Both the position numbers and the translations under genes were made by a program. Positions 16,834 to 26,353 of a DNA stretch of 64,000 bases are shown in pieces. The stretch spans positions 3,823,908 to 3,887,907 of the forward strand of contig CP070695.1 in the NCBI GenBank assembly GCA_020353515.1. Reading direction: 5' to 3'. Source of the stretch: Candidatus Heimdallarchaeota archaeon (GTDB lineage: Archaea > Asgardarchaeota > Heimdallarchaeia > Hodarchaeales > Hodarchaeaceae). Position 1 is the first letter of the stretch, and every line of letters starts with the position of its first letter. A model generated the notes under the pieces. It was not told where the DNA came from. It was given only the letters and a program-made list of their open reading frames with translations, and made no database searches.

Positions 16834-17700
16834 CTAGAGGTAATTTTTGACTGCTTCAGGGATTTCCCAGGGCGTCTCGGTGACTTTAGCACCGACTGCC
16901 TCTAAAGCGTCAATTTTTCCTTGAGCAGTCCCGACATTTCCAGAGATGATGGCGCCAGCGTGACCCATACGTTTTCCTTCAGGTGCACTCTTACCTGCTA
17001 TGTAAGCGACAACAGGTTTGTCAACCTTTTGATCTTTGATATACTGTGCCACTTTCTCTTCGTCATCACCACCGATTTCCCCAATTAATACGATTACTCG
17101 TGTCCCAAGATCCTTAACATAATAATCAAAAGCTTCAGTTAATGTTTTTCCTCGAACTGGATCTCCACCAATTCCAATATATGCGGAAACTCCAACATCG
17201 GCATTACCAAGAGCTTTTGTGATTTCATATGACAAAGTACCACTTTTTGCGATAACAGCTACATCTCCAAAATGAGCCATATCACCAGGCATGATACCTA
17301 ATTTAATTTTATCTGGGATTAACATTCCTGGAGTATTCGGGCCAATTAGGTTTAATTTTCTTGTCTTCGCAATCTCCACAAGACGAACCATATCAAAAAC
17401 AGGGACTCCCTCAGTAATGATACATGTCATATTGACTCCTGCATCTAGACTTTCCATAACAGCGCCATAGGTGAAACGAGCTGGAACAAAAATGATGCTT
17501 GTATCCACTTCCTGTTCGTCGACTGCTTCTTGGACAGTATTGTACACAGGAACTCCAAGTACTTCTTGCCCACCCTTTTTAGGAGTTACTCCTGCAACAA
17601 CGTTGGTCCCATATTCAAGCATCAATTGGGAATGGAACCTTCCTTGATTACCAGTAATGCCTTGAACAACAACTTTCGAATCTTCACTAATGTACATCAT
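16834..17700 (-). CDS. sucD: Succinyl-CoA synthetase (ADP/GDP-forming) alpha subunit
   Basis: The 288-aa protein shows the CoA-binding motif [10 protein letters not shown] and G-V-T-P-K-K-G-G at its N-terminus. G-P-N-T-P-G follows mid-protein and the active-site phosphohistidine is in G-K-R-M-G-H-A-G-A. With SucC it interconverts succinyl-CoA and succinate with nucleotide phosphorylation. The gene lies nine bases downstream of sucC at the end of the sdh-fum-suc run; the start is ATG 17700 or the adjacent ATG 17697, after GTGAT. It belongs to the TCA set whose 2-oxoglutarate step is the ferredoxin-linked Kor at 39-41.5 kb. Confidence 0.95.
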   Translation of the reverse strand: MMYISEDSKVVVQGITGNQGRFHSQLMLEYGTNVVAGVTPKKGGQEVLGVPVYNTVQEAVDEQEVDTSIIFVPARFTYGAVMESLDAGVNMTCIITEGVPVFDMVRLVEIAKTRKLNLIGPNTPGMLIPDKIKLGIMPGDMAHFGDVAVIAKSGTLSYEITKALGNADVGVSAYIGIGGDPVRGKTLTEAFDYYVKDLGTRVIVLIGEIGGDDEEKVAQYIKDQKVDKPVVAYIAGKSAPEGKRMGHAGAIISGNVGTAQGKIDALEAVGAKVTETPWEIPEAVKNYL

Positions 17701-17709
17701 ATCACCTTC

Positions 17710-18831
17710 TTATGTCATAACCTCTTTAAGCTTAGCAACGGCATCCATCATATCTTGATAGGCATTAACCCCAGCATTATTGAGTATGGCGATACCTTCA
17801 GCCTCTCGTGTTCCAGTTAATCGAATTACCATAGGTGGAGCATCTGGGAACTCTTCCATGGTCTGTAAGATAGCCTCTGCCACAACATCACACCGTGTAA
17901 TGCCACCATATATGTTAATTAAGACAGCTCTTGGATTCATCGTATAGATAAGTTTAAGGGCTTCATATACACGTTCCTTGCTGGCTCCTCCACCAACATC
18001 TAGGAAATTCATTCCTGCCAAACCATGTTGAGCTAGAACGTCAAGTAATGCCATCGTTAGCCCTGCTCCATTTGCTAAAATCCCAATTTCGCCGTCGAGT
18101 TCGACAAAAGAAAATCCCACTCTTTGGGCTGTTTTTTCTAACTCCGTAAGCTTATGTTTTCGCAATTCCACTATTAGCTCTTGACGAAACGCAGCGTTGT
18201 CATCTAGAGTCATTTTTCCATCAACAGCGACCACTCCTGAAGGAGTGAGTACCAAGGGATTGATTTCAACCAGCTGGGCTTCTCTCTCGATTGTAATTTG
18301 CCATAATTTCAGGAAAAGGTCTGTGGCGGAATCAAGAAATGCACCTGAAAAACCTAATCTTTCAGCAACACTTTTAGCTACTTCTTTGCCTAATCCTTTA
18401 GCTATAGATATATTTTCTTTGATTATTGCCTCTGGGCGAGTAGCAGCAACCTCCTCAATGTCAATTCCCCCTTCTGCACTCGCAATAAGGACAAAACGCC
18501 GCCCAGATGAATCTAGTGCAATGGAACAATAATATTCATGTTTAATATCAGCCAAGCCTTCTATAAGGATCGCTTCGACTCCATATTCACCAACTTTCCT
18601 GCTGAAAAACTCTTCACACATAGCAAGAGCTTCATCTCTTGTTTGAGCAATTTTGATGAGTCCCCTCTTCTTTCGGCTTCCAACAGCTATTTGACTTTTT
18701 ACTATGGCAGGAAAGGCAAATTGATCGATTTTTTCCTTAATATTCTCCCCTTTTGTGATTACAAGACGATCAGCAAGGGGTATATCAAACTCATTAAAAA
18801 TTTCTTTACTTTCATATTCGAGAAGACGAAT
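17710..18831 (-). CDS. sucC: Succinyl-CoA synthetase beta subunit, probable ATT start
   Basis: The ATP-grasp protein starts R-L-L-E-Y-E-S-K-E-I-F, the standard SucC N-terminus. Later it has the G-G-I-T-R-C-D-V-V loop and N-P-L-V-L-T. The only common initiator upstream is TTG at 18846, but that TTG contains the SD itself: the bases read TTGGAGGT, then seven bases, then ATT CGT CTT CTC. The ATT at 18831 aligns with the family's initiator Met and has ideal spacing, so I place the start there. The TTG would add five residues (M-E-V-Y-T) and have no SD. It is co-transcribed with sucD. Confidence 0.92.
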   Translation of the reverse strand: MRLLEYESKEIFNEFDIPLADRLVITKGENIKEKIDQFAFPAIVKSQIAVGSRKKRGLIKIAQTRDEALAMCEEFFSRKVGEYGVEAILIEGLADIKHEYYCSIALDSSGRRFVLIASAEGGIDIEEVAATRPEAIIKENISIAKGLGKEVAKSVAERLGFSGAFLDSATDLFLKLWQITIEREAQLVEINPLVLTPSGVVAVDGKMTLDDNAAFRQELIVELRKHKLTELEKTAQRVGFSFVELDGEIGILANGAGLTMALLDVLAQHGLAGMNFLDVGGGASKERVYEALKLIYTMNPRAVLINIYGGITRCDVVAEAILQTMEEFPDAPPMVIRLTGTREAEGIAILNNAGVNAYQDMMDAVAKLKEVMT

Positions 18832-18918
18832 TGTGTAAACCTCCAAATAAATTGTAATTTAAAAATAAAAGGGTTGATAGGGAATTTTTCGCACTCTAAT
18901 TTCCTATTTTGTGCTTAA

Positions 18919-19524
18919 TTAAAAGGTAATACCTAAAAATTCACCTATTTTACCTAATTTTCCTTGAGCTTTTAGAGCTACATCTTTAAACAGACTCTCA
19001 CCGTTAGAATCGATTCCTACGATCAAAGGTCCGAATTTATCTACTTCTAACACCCAAAGACATTCCGGAGTACCTAAATCTAACCAATGAACCTCTTTAA
19101 CACGTTTTATCCCTTTTGCAGCAACTACTGCGGCACCACCAACGAAGGCGGTATATATTGCTTTATATTCCTTCATAGCTTTCGCTGTTCTATCTCCCAT
19201 GCCACCCTTACCAATAACAACATTAACATTAAATGTTTTAATGAATTCATCTTCAAAAAGATCCATACGTGTTGAGGTTGTAGGTCCTGCGGCAACAATT
19301 TCCCATTCATCCCCTACTTGTCTAACTACTGGTCCACAATGATAAACAGCTAATCCCTCGAAATCAATAGGCATTTTTTCACCTTTTCCTGCAAGATGCA
19401 ATGCTCTCTCATGAGCTTCATCTCTAGCAGTGAAAATTGTTCCCGATACGTATATCACATCGCCTATCTTAACTTTTTGTACATCTTCTTTTGAAATTGG
19501 AGTTGTAAAATGAAATTCCGCCAT
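18919..19524 (-). CDS. fumB: Fumarate hydratase class I, beta subunit (C-terminal type)
   Basis: The 201-aa subunit has the family start F-H-F-T-T-P-I-S-K-E-D-V, followed by G-D-V-I-Y-V-S-G-T-I-F-T-A-R-D, A-G-P-T-T-S-T-R-M-D and G-K-G-G-M. These residues form the swivelling half of heterodimeric class I fumarase, which hydrates fumarate to malate with a 4Fe-4S cluster. A strong AAGGAGG SD precedes the ATG and only two bases separate it from the alpha-subunit stop. The symbol follows common archaeal use for the two-subunit enzyme; tartrate dehydratase is the main alternative but is less likely beside sdh. Confidence 0.93.
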   Translation of the reverse strand: MAEFHFTTPISKEDVQKVKIGDVIYVSGTIFTARDEAHERALHLAGKGEKMPIDFEGLAVYHCGPVVRQVGDEWEIVAAGPTTSTRMDLFEDEFIKTFNVNVVIGKGGMGDRTAKAMKEYKAIYTAFVGGAAVVAAKGIKRVKEVHWLDLGTPECLWVLEVDKFGPLIVGIDSNGESLFKDVALKAQGKLGKIGEFLGITF

Positions 19525-19526
19525 AT

Positions 19527-20423
19527 TTATTCCTCCTTATGTGTGAGAAACTCAACTCGTTTGTCAGGATAAATACGAGCTGTTGCTCTTCTTGCAGCCC
19601 AGCACTGAATAGCTACTGCAGCAGGTAATGAGGCTGGATGACGATGAGCATATTCGATTTTTACGTCTAAAGCTGTAGAGAAATCTCCACCTAATCCCAT
19701 AGATCCAATGCCTGTCATATTTATTGCTTTTAGTAGATCCTCTTCAAGTTTAGCTATCTCTGGATCAGAATGTCTTTCTCCAAGTGGGCGTAGTAATTGT
19801 TTTTTCCCGAGTTTTAGTGCAATGTCTGCACCACCACCAATACCAACACCCACGACCACAGGTGGACAAGGTTGGCCCCCTGCATTCATAATGGTGTCAA
19901 TAACGAATTTTTTTACCCCATTAATACCTTGGCCTGGTTTAAGCATTCCCAAGGCACACATATTCTCTGATCCACCACCCTTGGGAAAAGCAGTAATTTC
20001 CAAGTAATCTGCTCCAGGAATGAAATCATAATTTATGAATGGAATATGATTTCCCGTATTATCTCCTGAATTACCGCCAACAATAGGATTAACAGCGTTT
20101 GGTCTTAAAGGAACCTCCTTGGTTGCTCGAGCTGAAGCTTTTCTAAGCATTCCTTCAATTCCAGCAACTTTGGGAAAATTCTCACCAATATTTACATAAT
20201 AGATATGGATCCCTGTATCTTGACACATTGGGGTAGATGTCTCATCTGCAATGGTAAAGTTATCCACAATTGTTTTTAACGCAGCTTTACTTGTTGGTTG
20301 TGTTTCCTGTTTATACATGGTTTTTAATCCTTCGGAAACATCATTAGGTAGCTGTGTCGCAGCAAACCTGAGTAATTTTACAGCTGTATCTTCAATTATT
20401 GTGTTATCAAACGTTTCTGCCAT
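19527..20423 (-). CDS. fumA: Fumarate hydratase class I, alpha subunit (N-terminal type, Fe-S)
   Basis: The ~298-aa subunit holds the iron-sulfur half of class I fumarase: S-T-P-M-C-Q-D-T-G (cluster Cys), G-G-S-E-N-M-C-A-L (second Cys) and C-P-P-V-V-V-G-V-G-I-G-G. I use ATG 20423 (M-A-E-T-F-D-N) after GTGATA; a TTG at 20441 would add six residues. It follows sdhB after a 174-base AT-rich gap that may hold an internal promoter. The product works with the beta subunit. The cluster is oxygen-sensitive, so this step fits anaerobic or microaerobic growth. Confidence 0.93.
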   Translation of the reverse strand: MAETFDNTIIEDTAVKLLRFAATQLPNDVSEGLKTMYKQETQPTSKAALKTIVDNFTIADETSTPMCQDTGIHIYYVNIGENFPKVAGIEGMLRKASARATKEVPLRPNAVNPIVGGNSGDNTGNHIPFINYDFIPGADYLEITAFPKGGGSENMCALGMLKPGQGINGVKKFVIDTIMNAGGQPCPPVVVGVGIGGGADIALKLGKKQLLRPLGERHSDPEIAKLEEDLLKAINMTGIGSMGLGGDFSTALDVKIEYAHRHPASLPAAVAIQCWAARRATARIYPDKRVEFLTHKEE

Positions 20424-20615
20424 ACTTATCACAATTCTCAAGTAATTAGTATATGAAAAACTGATAAAATGATTTTTTTTGTCATAATAAAAATTCTATC
20501 ACTTATAACTTATGAATACAATGTAGCCTTTAGAATCAACTAATTTTAATTTGAAATAAAAGGGAGAGTGGGATGATGGCAACCAATTTTGCCATCCTTG
20601 AAGCTAGGAACTAGG

Positions 20616-21347
20616 CTAACGTGACCAAAATTTAAGTGCCTGAATCGCTGCTTGCCGTTTCAAAGCCTGAATAGCCTCTGTCGGATTAAGCTCCTTTGGA
20701 CAAGCTTCCACACAATTAAAGGCGGTATGACAACGGAAAACACCATCTTCAGCAGAGACACGTTTAACACGATCTTTAGTGTTTTCATCTCTAGTATCCT
20801 TTGCAAAACGGAATGCTTTTAAAAGTGCTCCAGGGCCTAAATAATTCTTGTCTGTCCATACTGATACGCATGAACTATGGCAACAGCCGCATAGAATGCA
20901 CTTAGTCGCTTCTTCGATAATTTTGAAGTCTTCGGGACTTTGAATAAGCTCAGTTTCTGGATCTTTGCTATGATCGCGCATTAAGAAAGGATCGATAGCA
21001 AGCAGTTTCTCATAAAACGGATCCATATCAACTACCAAGTCTTTAATCACAGGGAAGAAGGGGATGGGTTCTAGTTTAATCTCATCTTTCTTAAGTTGAA
21101 GAACTAAGGTCTCGCATGCTAATTGATACTTTTTATTGACTAGAACGGCACAGGAGCCACACACACCAGCCCGACAGTTATATCTCATGGCTATCGAGCC
21201 ATCTTGTTTAGCAATTAGTTCTTGTATTGCGATTAAAACAGTTGTCCCTTTGTCACAGTCTAATTCAAAAGTATCCCAATAAGGTTCAATATCCTTTTTT
21301 GGATTGAAGCGTTTGATCTTGAAAATTATTTTTTTAGTTTCACTCAT
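20616..21347 (-). CDS. sdhB: Succinate dehydrogenase/fumarate reductase iron-sulfur subunit
   Basis: The 243-aa subunit contains the three electron-relay motifs: [2Fe-2S] in C-R-A-G-V-C-G-S-C, [4Fe-4S] in C-I-L-C-G-C-C-H-S-S-C and [3Fe-4S] in C-H-T-A-F-N-C-V-E-A-C-P. The second motif is C-x2-C-G-C-C, close to the usual SDH spacing. I start at ATG 21347, which has a perfect TGAGGTGA SD eight bases upstream; a longer frame to 21401 would overlap sdhA. It passes electrons from the flavin in SdhA to the quinone site in the membrane anchors. Confidence 0.95.
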   Translation of the reverse strand: MSETKKIIFKIKRFNPKKDIEPYWDTFELDCDKGTTVLIAIQELIAKQDGSIAMRYNCRAGVCGSCAVLVNKKYQLACETLVLQLKKDEIKLEPIPFFPVIKDLVVDMDPFYEKLLAIDPFLMRDHSKDPETELIQSPEDFKIIEEATKCILCGCCHSSCVSVWTDKNYLGPGALLKAFRFAKDTRDENTKDRVKRVSAEDGVFRCHTAFNCVEACPKELNPTEAIQALKRQAAIQALKFWSR

Positions 21348-21357
21348 TGTTTTCACC

Positions 21358-23079
21358 TCAGTACTTTCGTTCCTCCGGTTGCCACTTCGTAATAATGACA
21401 TCTAGATAGCTCAGTTTGGCTTCACCATCCACATAATTTACCAACGTGTGCTTCAGGAAGTTATCATCGTCTCTTCCCATGTTATCTAGTCTCCAGTGGC
21501 TACCACGGCATTCCTTTCGCTCAAGAGCACCTAAACAAATCGCTTCGGAAAGTTCCAACATTCCCTCGAGAGCCAAGACCCACTCTAACTCCCTATTGTA
21601 CAATCTGTCCTTGGATTTAAGGTAAACACCTTCTTTGAATCGTTTCTTAAGTTCCCTGATCTTATTGAGCGCTTCCGCTAAAGGAGCTTCTTCTCGATAA
21701 ACAAACACCTTCAACTTCATTGTATCACGCATTTCTTGCATGATCTGGAATGGATCGTTCTTACCTTCACCACTGAACCAGAAATCATGTTTTTCTTGTT
21801 CCTTAACGAATTCTTCGAAGATTGCATACTTTGCATCAGGAGATGGAGACACTCCTTCTACAAATTTTGCTGCCTCTAAACCAGATACTTTCCCGAAAAC
21901 AGCACAACCTAATAATGAATTACCACCCAGACGATTTGCACCATGCACTGAAATGCATGCGCCTTCACCGCAGGCATAGAAACCTTCCACTTCTTTACTT
22001 GCACAGTTCCCATCAACATGAATACCTCCCATTGCGTAATGAAAACCTGGTTGAACTGGGATAGGATCTTTAATCATGTCCTGGCCACTGAACCGTAAAG
22101 CTAGCTCTCTGATTTGGGGAAGACGTTCTAGGATCTGTTCAGCTGGAAGATGTGTTAAGTCAAGATGAACATATCCATTCTCTTTTGTCCCATACCCTCT
22201 GCCTTCAAGTACTTCTTGGTAAATTGACCTCGATACAATATCTCTCGGAGCAAGCTCCATCTTTTCTGGAGCATATTTTTCCATGAAACGCTCACCTTTG
22301 TTATTTCGTAAGTAACCACCTTCTCCTCGTGCTGCTTCTGAAATTAGAACGTTATTCCCATATAAAGTGGTTGGGTGAAACTGAATGAACTCCATATCTT
22401 TCAAAGCAACGCCTCCCCAATATGCGACAGCCATACCAAAACCTGTACAGTTTAAGGCATTTGATGTAGCCCCATAGATCTGCCCAGCTCCCCCAATGGC
22501 AAATATTGTTGCATCACACTCCCACATCTCAAGTTCACCACTTTTGAAATTGTATACGATAAGTCCTTTCACTTTTTGGTCTCTTACTACGAGTCGAACA
22601 ACAAGACGATCTTCGTAAACAGGTACACCTAATTTTACTGATCTTTCCCAGGCAACATGGAGAATTGAATGCCCAGTACGATCTGCTGCAAAGCAGGTAC
22701 GTGGATATCCTGCACCACCAAAAGGCCTTTGACCAATCCTACCATCTTCAAATCTTGAAAAAGGGCAGCCCCAGTGTTCTAACTCATAAATAGTTTCCTT
22801 GGCTAGTTCAATCATCTTGATTACTGCTGGTTGGTCAGCTAAATAATCAGAACCTTTTACAGTGTCAAAAGCATGCCTTTCAACCGAATCATCTTTAGAC
22901 TCAGGATGATTTCCGAGGGGAGCATTAATTCCACCTTGAGCTGCAACAGAGTGACTTCTTACAGGCTGACAAATTGAAATGACAGCTACATCTGCCCCAT
23001 TTTCTCTAGCGGCTACTGCTGCACGCATACCAGCTAAGCCAGATCCTACAACTAAGATACTATGTCTCTTTATTTGCAT
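21358..23079 (-). CDS. sdhA: Succinate dehydrogenase/fumarate reductase flavoprotein subunit
   Basis: The ~573-aa flavoprotein has the FAD-binding [12 protein letters not shown], the covalent-flavin segment [12 protein letters not shown] and the active-site H-P-T-T-L-Y and R-G-E-G-G. The late motif is [11 protein letters not shown]. The start at ATG 23079 follows GGAGGTTAG and lies four bases after the sdhD stop. It oxidises succinate or reduces fumarate; the direction is not decided by sequence. The gene order (two anchors, sdhA, sdhB) is that of a typical membrane-bound complex. Confidence 0.96.
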   Translation of the reverse strand: MQIKRHSILVVGSGLAGMRAAVAARENGADVAVISICQPVRSHSVAAQGGINAPLGNHPESKDDSVERHAFDTVKGSDYLADQPAVIKMIELAKETIYELEHWGCPFSRFEDGRIGQRPFGGAGYPRTCFAADRTGHSILHVAWERSVKLGVPVYEDRLVVRLVVRDQKVKGLIVYNFKSGELEMWECDATIFAIGGAGQIYGATSNALNCTGFGMAVAYWGGVALKDMEFIQFHPTTLYGNNVLISEAARGEGGYLRNNKGERFMEKYAPEKMELAPRDIVSRSIYQEVLEGRGYGTKENGYVHLDLTHLPAEQILERLPQIRELALRFSGQDMIKDPIPVQPGFHYAMGGIHVDGNCASKEVEGFYACGEGACISVHGANRLGGNSLLGCAVFGKVSGLEAAKFVEGVSPSPDAKYAIFEEFVKEQEKHDFWFSGEGKNDPFQIMQEMRDTMKLKVFVYREEAPLAEALNKIRELKKRFKEGVYLKSKDRLYNRELEWVLALEGMLELSEAICLGALERKECRGSHWRLDNMGRDDDNFLKHTLVNYVDGEAKLSYLDVIITKWQPEERKY

Positions 23080-23083
23080 GACT

Positions 23084-23596
23084 CTAACCTCCAAGGGTTC
23101 CTCCTATTTCGACAATTCCAGGAAGAATAGCTATTAGGAATAAGCCTAAAGCCCATGTAATAACTCCAAGAACTAGAAATATCCAAAATATCATCTTTTG
23201 ATGACGGATTCCTATACCGAGGTCAAATAAAACCACTCTTACTCCATTAGCACCATGATATATTCCTAAAGCCATTACTCCAGCATCAATGAAGAATCCA
23301 ATAGACAACATGTGATTTAACAATTCAACTCCAGTGTCAAAGAGATTTTGATTCATTGCATGAACTACTGTATTATATAATTCTCCCGCTTGAAATCCTA
23401 GGAACGGATCGAGTAACATCAAACCGATGATTGACATATGAATAAAAACGTAGATTAGAAGGCATAATCCAGTTATCCTCTGGAAAAGCCATGCATACAT
23501 ACCCATTCCACGAGAAAATGGATTGAACCAAGAGAGGAAATTAGATGCTTTACTGCTTGTTTCAATTTGTGAATCTTCAACTGTGACTTTTGTCAT
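23084..23596 (-). CDS. sdhD: Succinate dehydrogenase membrane anchor subunit (SdhD-like)
   Basis: The 170-aa protein has three TM helices. The first carries [15 protein letters not shown], the second [10 protein letters not shown], with His residues placed to ligate heme b as in cytochrome b-type anchors. The second-helix signature is shared by SdhC and SdhD, so which anchor is which is a convention. The ATG has a GGTGAAG SD. With the neighbouring anchor it forms the quinone site, supporting a membrane-bound, quinone-linked complex. Confidence 0.88.
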   Translation of the reverse strand: MTKVTVEDSQIETSSKASNFLSWFNPFSRGMGMYAWLFQRITGLCLLIYVFIHMSIIGLMLLDPFLGFQAGELYNTVVHAMNQNLFDTGVELLNHMLSIGFFIDAGVMALGIYHGANGVRVVLFDLGIGIRHQKMIFWIFLVLGVITWALGLFLIAILPGIVEIGGTLGG

Positions 23597-23606
23597 TTAC
23601 TTCACC

Positions 23607-24032
23607 TTATGCAACCATCACCGTATAATTTAGGAAGAACGCATAAACTACCAATAAAAAGCCAATAAGTAGGAGTACTATTGCGAGTAACCTTTTACTC
23701 ACTCTTCCAGGGGCTAAATCAAGTGTGACCGTTCTAAATCCGTTTAACATGTGAAAAACAACTGTTAAAACGAATAATACCGATATCCAGAAGTAAAAAG
23801 GAAAATTAATCATCTTCCATCGAACAGCTTGGAATGATGCAATACCATATGTTTCGACTATATCTAGTGGAAGATGAGCACTTAAATAGTGGTTTACCAG
23901 CATATGAAATAGGATCAGGAAAAATAACATTACTCCTGTTATTCGCTGAAGAACCCACCAAAGAGCACTCTTCTTACTATGTTTTGGCAAAAATTTTGCA
24001 AATTTGCTTTCAGAAAAAAGTTCAGTTCCCAT
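23607..24032 (-). CDS. sdhC: Succinate dehydrogenase membrane anchor subunit (SdhC-like)
   Basis: The 141-aa protein has three TM helices with W-V-L-Q-R-I-T-G-V-M-L-F-F near the first helix, H-M-L-V-N-H-Y at its end and V-F-H-M-L-N-G-F-R in the second. The His residues are candidate heme b ligands. It is the first gene of the sdhC-D-A-B run, so its upstream region (24033-24310) probably carries the promoter for the whole TCA cluster. The SdhC/SdhD assignment relative to the next gene is arbitrary. Confidence 0.88.
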   Translation of the reverse strand: MGTELFSESKFAKFLPKHSKKSALWWVLQRITGVMLFFLILFHMLVNHYLSAHLPLDIVETYGIASFQAVRWKMINFPFYFWISVLFVLTVVFHMLNGFRTVTLDLAPGRVSKRLLAIVLLLIGFLLVVYAFFLNYTVMVA

Positions 24033-24310
24033 ATTTTGCTCACATCACACATAAAACTATTAATTTCTACGATTATCGTAAGCTAATAACTCTGTGGAAT
24101 ATATGGACATGTCGAGAATAGTATCTTAAATTATTTGTTGGAAAAAAGTGGCTATTTTTCAAACACAAAGTAAAATTCATAATAATTCAGGCTGAGTATT
24201 CCTGAGGGAATAATAACTAAAAACAAAAAAATGGATTGAAATAGAGAAATAGTAACTCTATTAACCTAACTGGGACTACTAATCTTAATTCGTAGAATTC
24301 AGGTGATTTT

Positions 24311-24640
24311 ATGTTTATTCGCATTATTACAGTACCAGCACGAGAAATCGCTTTTGAAAATCTAGAATCAATCCGAAAAACTCTAGTTGAAGAGAATTAT
24401 CGAGCATTAAAGGAACAAAAGGGATGGAAAAAGACAGTAGTTATGTATAATCAAGAAAAGAAACAATTCAAAGTAATCACTTACTGGTCTTCCAAGGAAC
24501 AAGCTGGAGTCCTTGATGAAAGGGATCCTGAGTTGTCTAGCTCAGCTTATATACAAGTTGGAAAACATGCAGAATATTTTGAAAATGAAAACCTCACTGT
24601 TGAACATTATGATCATTTAGAAACTATAGAAAACACCTAA
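24311..24640 (+). CDS. Small dimeric alpha/beta-barrel protein, ABM-like
   Basis: The 109-aa protein begins M-F-I-R-I-I-T-V-P, with two helices and the K-V-I-T-Y-W-S-S-K-E-Q strand-turn typical of dimeric alpha-beta barrel (antibiotic biosynthesis monooxygenase-like) proteins. No heme-ligand or catalytic residue set is convincing. An AGGTGAT SD lies 5-6 bases before the ATG. It stands alone between the divergent sdh cluster and the convergent LarA-like gene. Family members include monooxygenases and heme-degrading enzymes, but the role here is unknown. Confidence 0.55.
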   Translation: MFIRIITVPAREIAFENLESIRKTLVEENYRALKEQKGWKKTVVMYNQEKKQFKVITYWSSKEQAGVLDERDPELSSSAYIQVGKHAEYFENENLTVEHYDHLETIENT

Positions 24641-24701
24641 TCCAAAACAATTGAAATTTCACTACTAGGAAAAAAAAGAAATTGTGAGTAAGAATCTCAT
24701 T

Positions 24702-26051
24702 TTACCGATTCTTCACATCAATATAATTTCCTGCATCTGGGAGTATGTAGACAAGGGGATCTTGATTCTTTTCTTCTCTGTACTTCTGAATCCATGCAAG
24801 AAGGCTTTCCTGAACATCACCTGTTCGTGGAACATATTTTATCTGGAAAATCTCTTCGAGCTCGTCTTTATCCATCTCAGTAATCATGTGACAAGTACAT
24901 CGTTGTAAGATGCGTATTAAATCGACTACTTTCTGATTACCAATCTTAAAATTATCAATACTACATTTAGTTTTAATCACATGATCCATCGCTTCATCAA
25001 GTTCCATACCTTTAATTTCTTCCATCGTATCTTTGTAATTCTGAGACCCATGACCTAGGGGGCAGTGAGCAAGTAACAACACGTCCCCACCTTCTTTTAC
25101 TGCATTCCAACCAGCATGAAATCCTTTTCCACCTTGATACAAATTGATACTCAATGCTCCAGTAGATACAATGACAAGGTCAGCACCTTCATCCACCTCT
25201 ACAATCCTTAGTGGCTTTAAAGTTTCTAGAACTAATTCATGTAAAGAGTTGATATCTCCTGCATTCAGAATAACTATGTCGTCTCCTTCCATCACCGCAT
25301 CAATATCAAAGACAGGTACCATCTTTTTAGTTTTTTTTGCCATCTCTATCATATCTTGGATGACAGGATTCCCTTCGGTATTTCCGAGTCTACATGCAGG
25401 TTTAAACCCGTGATCCTTATCAAACATTTGAGGATGATTCCTGGCAATGGTTTCTTTTCCTGCACATCCTGGAAAGAAAGATTTTACGGTTCCTGCTACT
25501 CCAGCGAAATAGTGGTATTCACTATCAGAGACTGCAATGACTAAACCAGATTCCAACACATCAATGTCTACTTCAATAGGTGTACCCAGCGATGATGTTC
25601 CAATATTCTTACAGTTTTCCGCTTGCTTGTGGATTAAGACATATTCTTTCCACGCATTATAAATTTCAGAACCAAGGATTTTATTTTCAAGTAAATCATC
25701 ACTTGGTGGACTATGGGATCCACTTGCAATCATAATACGAATGTCATCTTTATCTACTCCATAATCGAACAGTTTTTCTAAAAGCATTGGAAGTAAAATC
25801 TTCGTGTGCTTATTTGGCCTTGTTGCATCATCCACAAGAATCATTATTTTCGGTCTTTGCCGATTTTTCACCATTTCCTCTAAAGGGGGTGAATCAACTG
25901 GATTTTTGATGATTTCATCAAAACGAGCTTGGAGATCTGTGAAAGTTCGTTTTGCTTTCTCGGGCTCCAGAACTCGTACATTCAGATCAGCTGGGATAAA
26001 ATGGGAAATCATTTCATCCCCGTATGCTAACGCTATATCCTTGTAAGTCAT
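24702..26051 (-). CDS. larA: Lactate racemase LarA-like (DUF2088) protein
   Basis: The ~449-aa protein has the LarA N-domain motif D-D-A-T-R-P-N, A-S-G-S-H-S-P-P and S-D-S-E-Y-H-Y-F-A-G-V-A-G-T-V-K-S-F-F-P-G, followed by N-H-P-Q-M. LarA racemises L- and D-lactate with a nickel-pincer nucleotide; relatives act on other 2-hydroxyacids. I start at ATG 26051 (M-T-Y-K-D), which follows GGGATGAT; the frame is open to 26165 but that leader looks non-coding. Racemised D-lactate could feed the FAD/FeS dehydrogenase at 10 kb. No larB, larC or larE is in the window, so cofactor genes must be elsewhere. Confidence 0.78.
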   Translation of the reverse strand: MTYKDIALAYGDEMISHFIPADLNVRVLEPEKAKRTFTDLQARFDEIIKNPVDSPPLEEMVKNRQRPKIMILVDDATRPNKHTKILLPMLLEKLFDYGVDKDDIRIMIASGSHSPPSDDLLENKILGSEIYNAWKEYVLIHKQAENCKNIGTSSLGTPIEVDIDVLESGLVIAVSDSEYHYFAGVAGTVKSFFPGCAGKETIARNHPQMFDKDHGFKPACRLGNTEGNPVIQDMIEMAKKTKKMVPVFDIDAVMEGDDIVILNAGDINSLHELVLETLKPLRIVEVDEGADLVIVSTGALSINLYQGGKGFHAGWNAVKEGGDVLLLAHCPLGHGSQNYKDTMEEIKGMELDEAMDHVIKTKCSIDNFKIGNQKVVDLIRILQRCTCHMITEMDKDELEEIFQIKYVPRTGDVQESLLAWIQKYREEKNQDPLVYILPDAGNYIDVKNR

Positions 26052-26253
26052 AAGTATCATCCCTACTAAATCCGTAATTTCCATTATTTTATAATAATTT
26101 TTCCTCCAATGCTTTATGAGAAGCAAGAATAAGCAGGTTTCACTTAATATTCTATTTCTAACCACAATAAAACGTAAATGTAATTAGAATGTAGATTACA
26201 TTTTTTATAATAAAATTCTTATTGACTTGTCAATTTTTTATAACTAGACTCTA

Positions 26254-26286
26254 GAATTCCCTCGTAAGTAAATAAGAGGGAAATTC
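26254..26286. promoter_or_regulatory. Inverted repeat upstream of the ATP-citrate lyase genes
   Basis: GAATTCCCTC (26254-26263) is repeated inverted as GAGGGAAATTC (26276-26286) with a 12-base loop and one bulged A. It sits in the 302-base gap between the divergent LarA-like start and the lyase start at 26354. Its position 68 bases before the lyase ATG fits an operator or an attenuator hairpin in the leader. No T-tract follows, so it is not a plain terminator. Confidence 0.4.
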
Positions 26287-26353
26287 AAAATGTACGTTAC
26301 TTCCTGCCTTTTTCTATATTATATTTCTTAAGTAGATTTAGAGAGGAAAGAAT

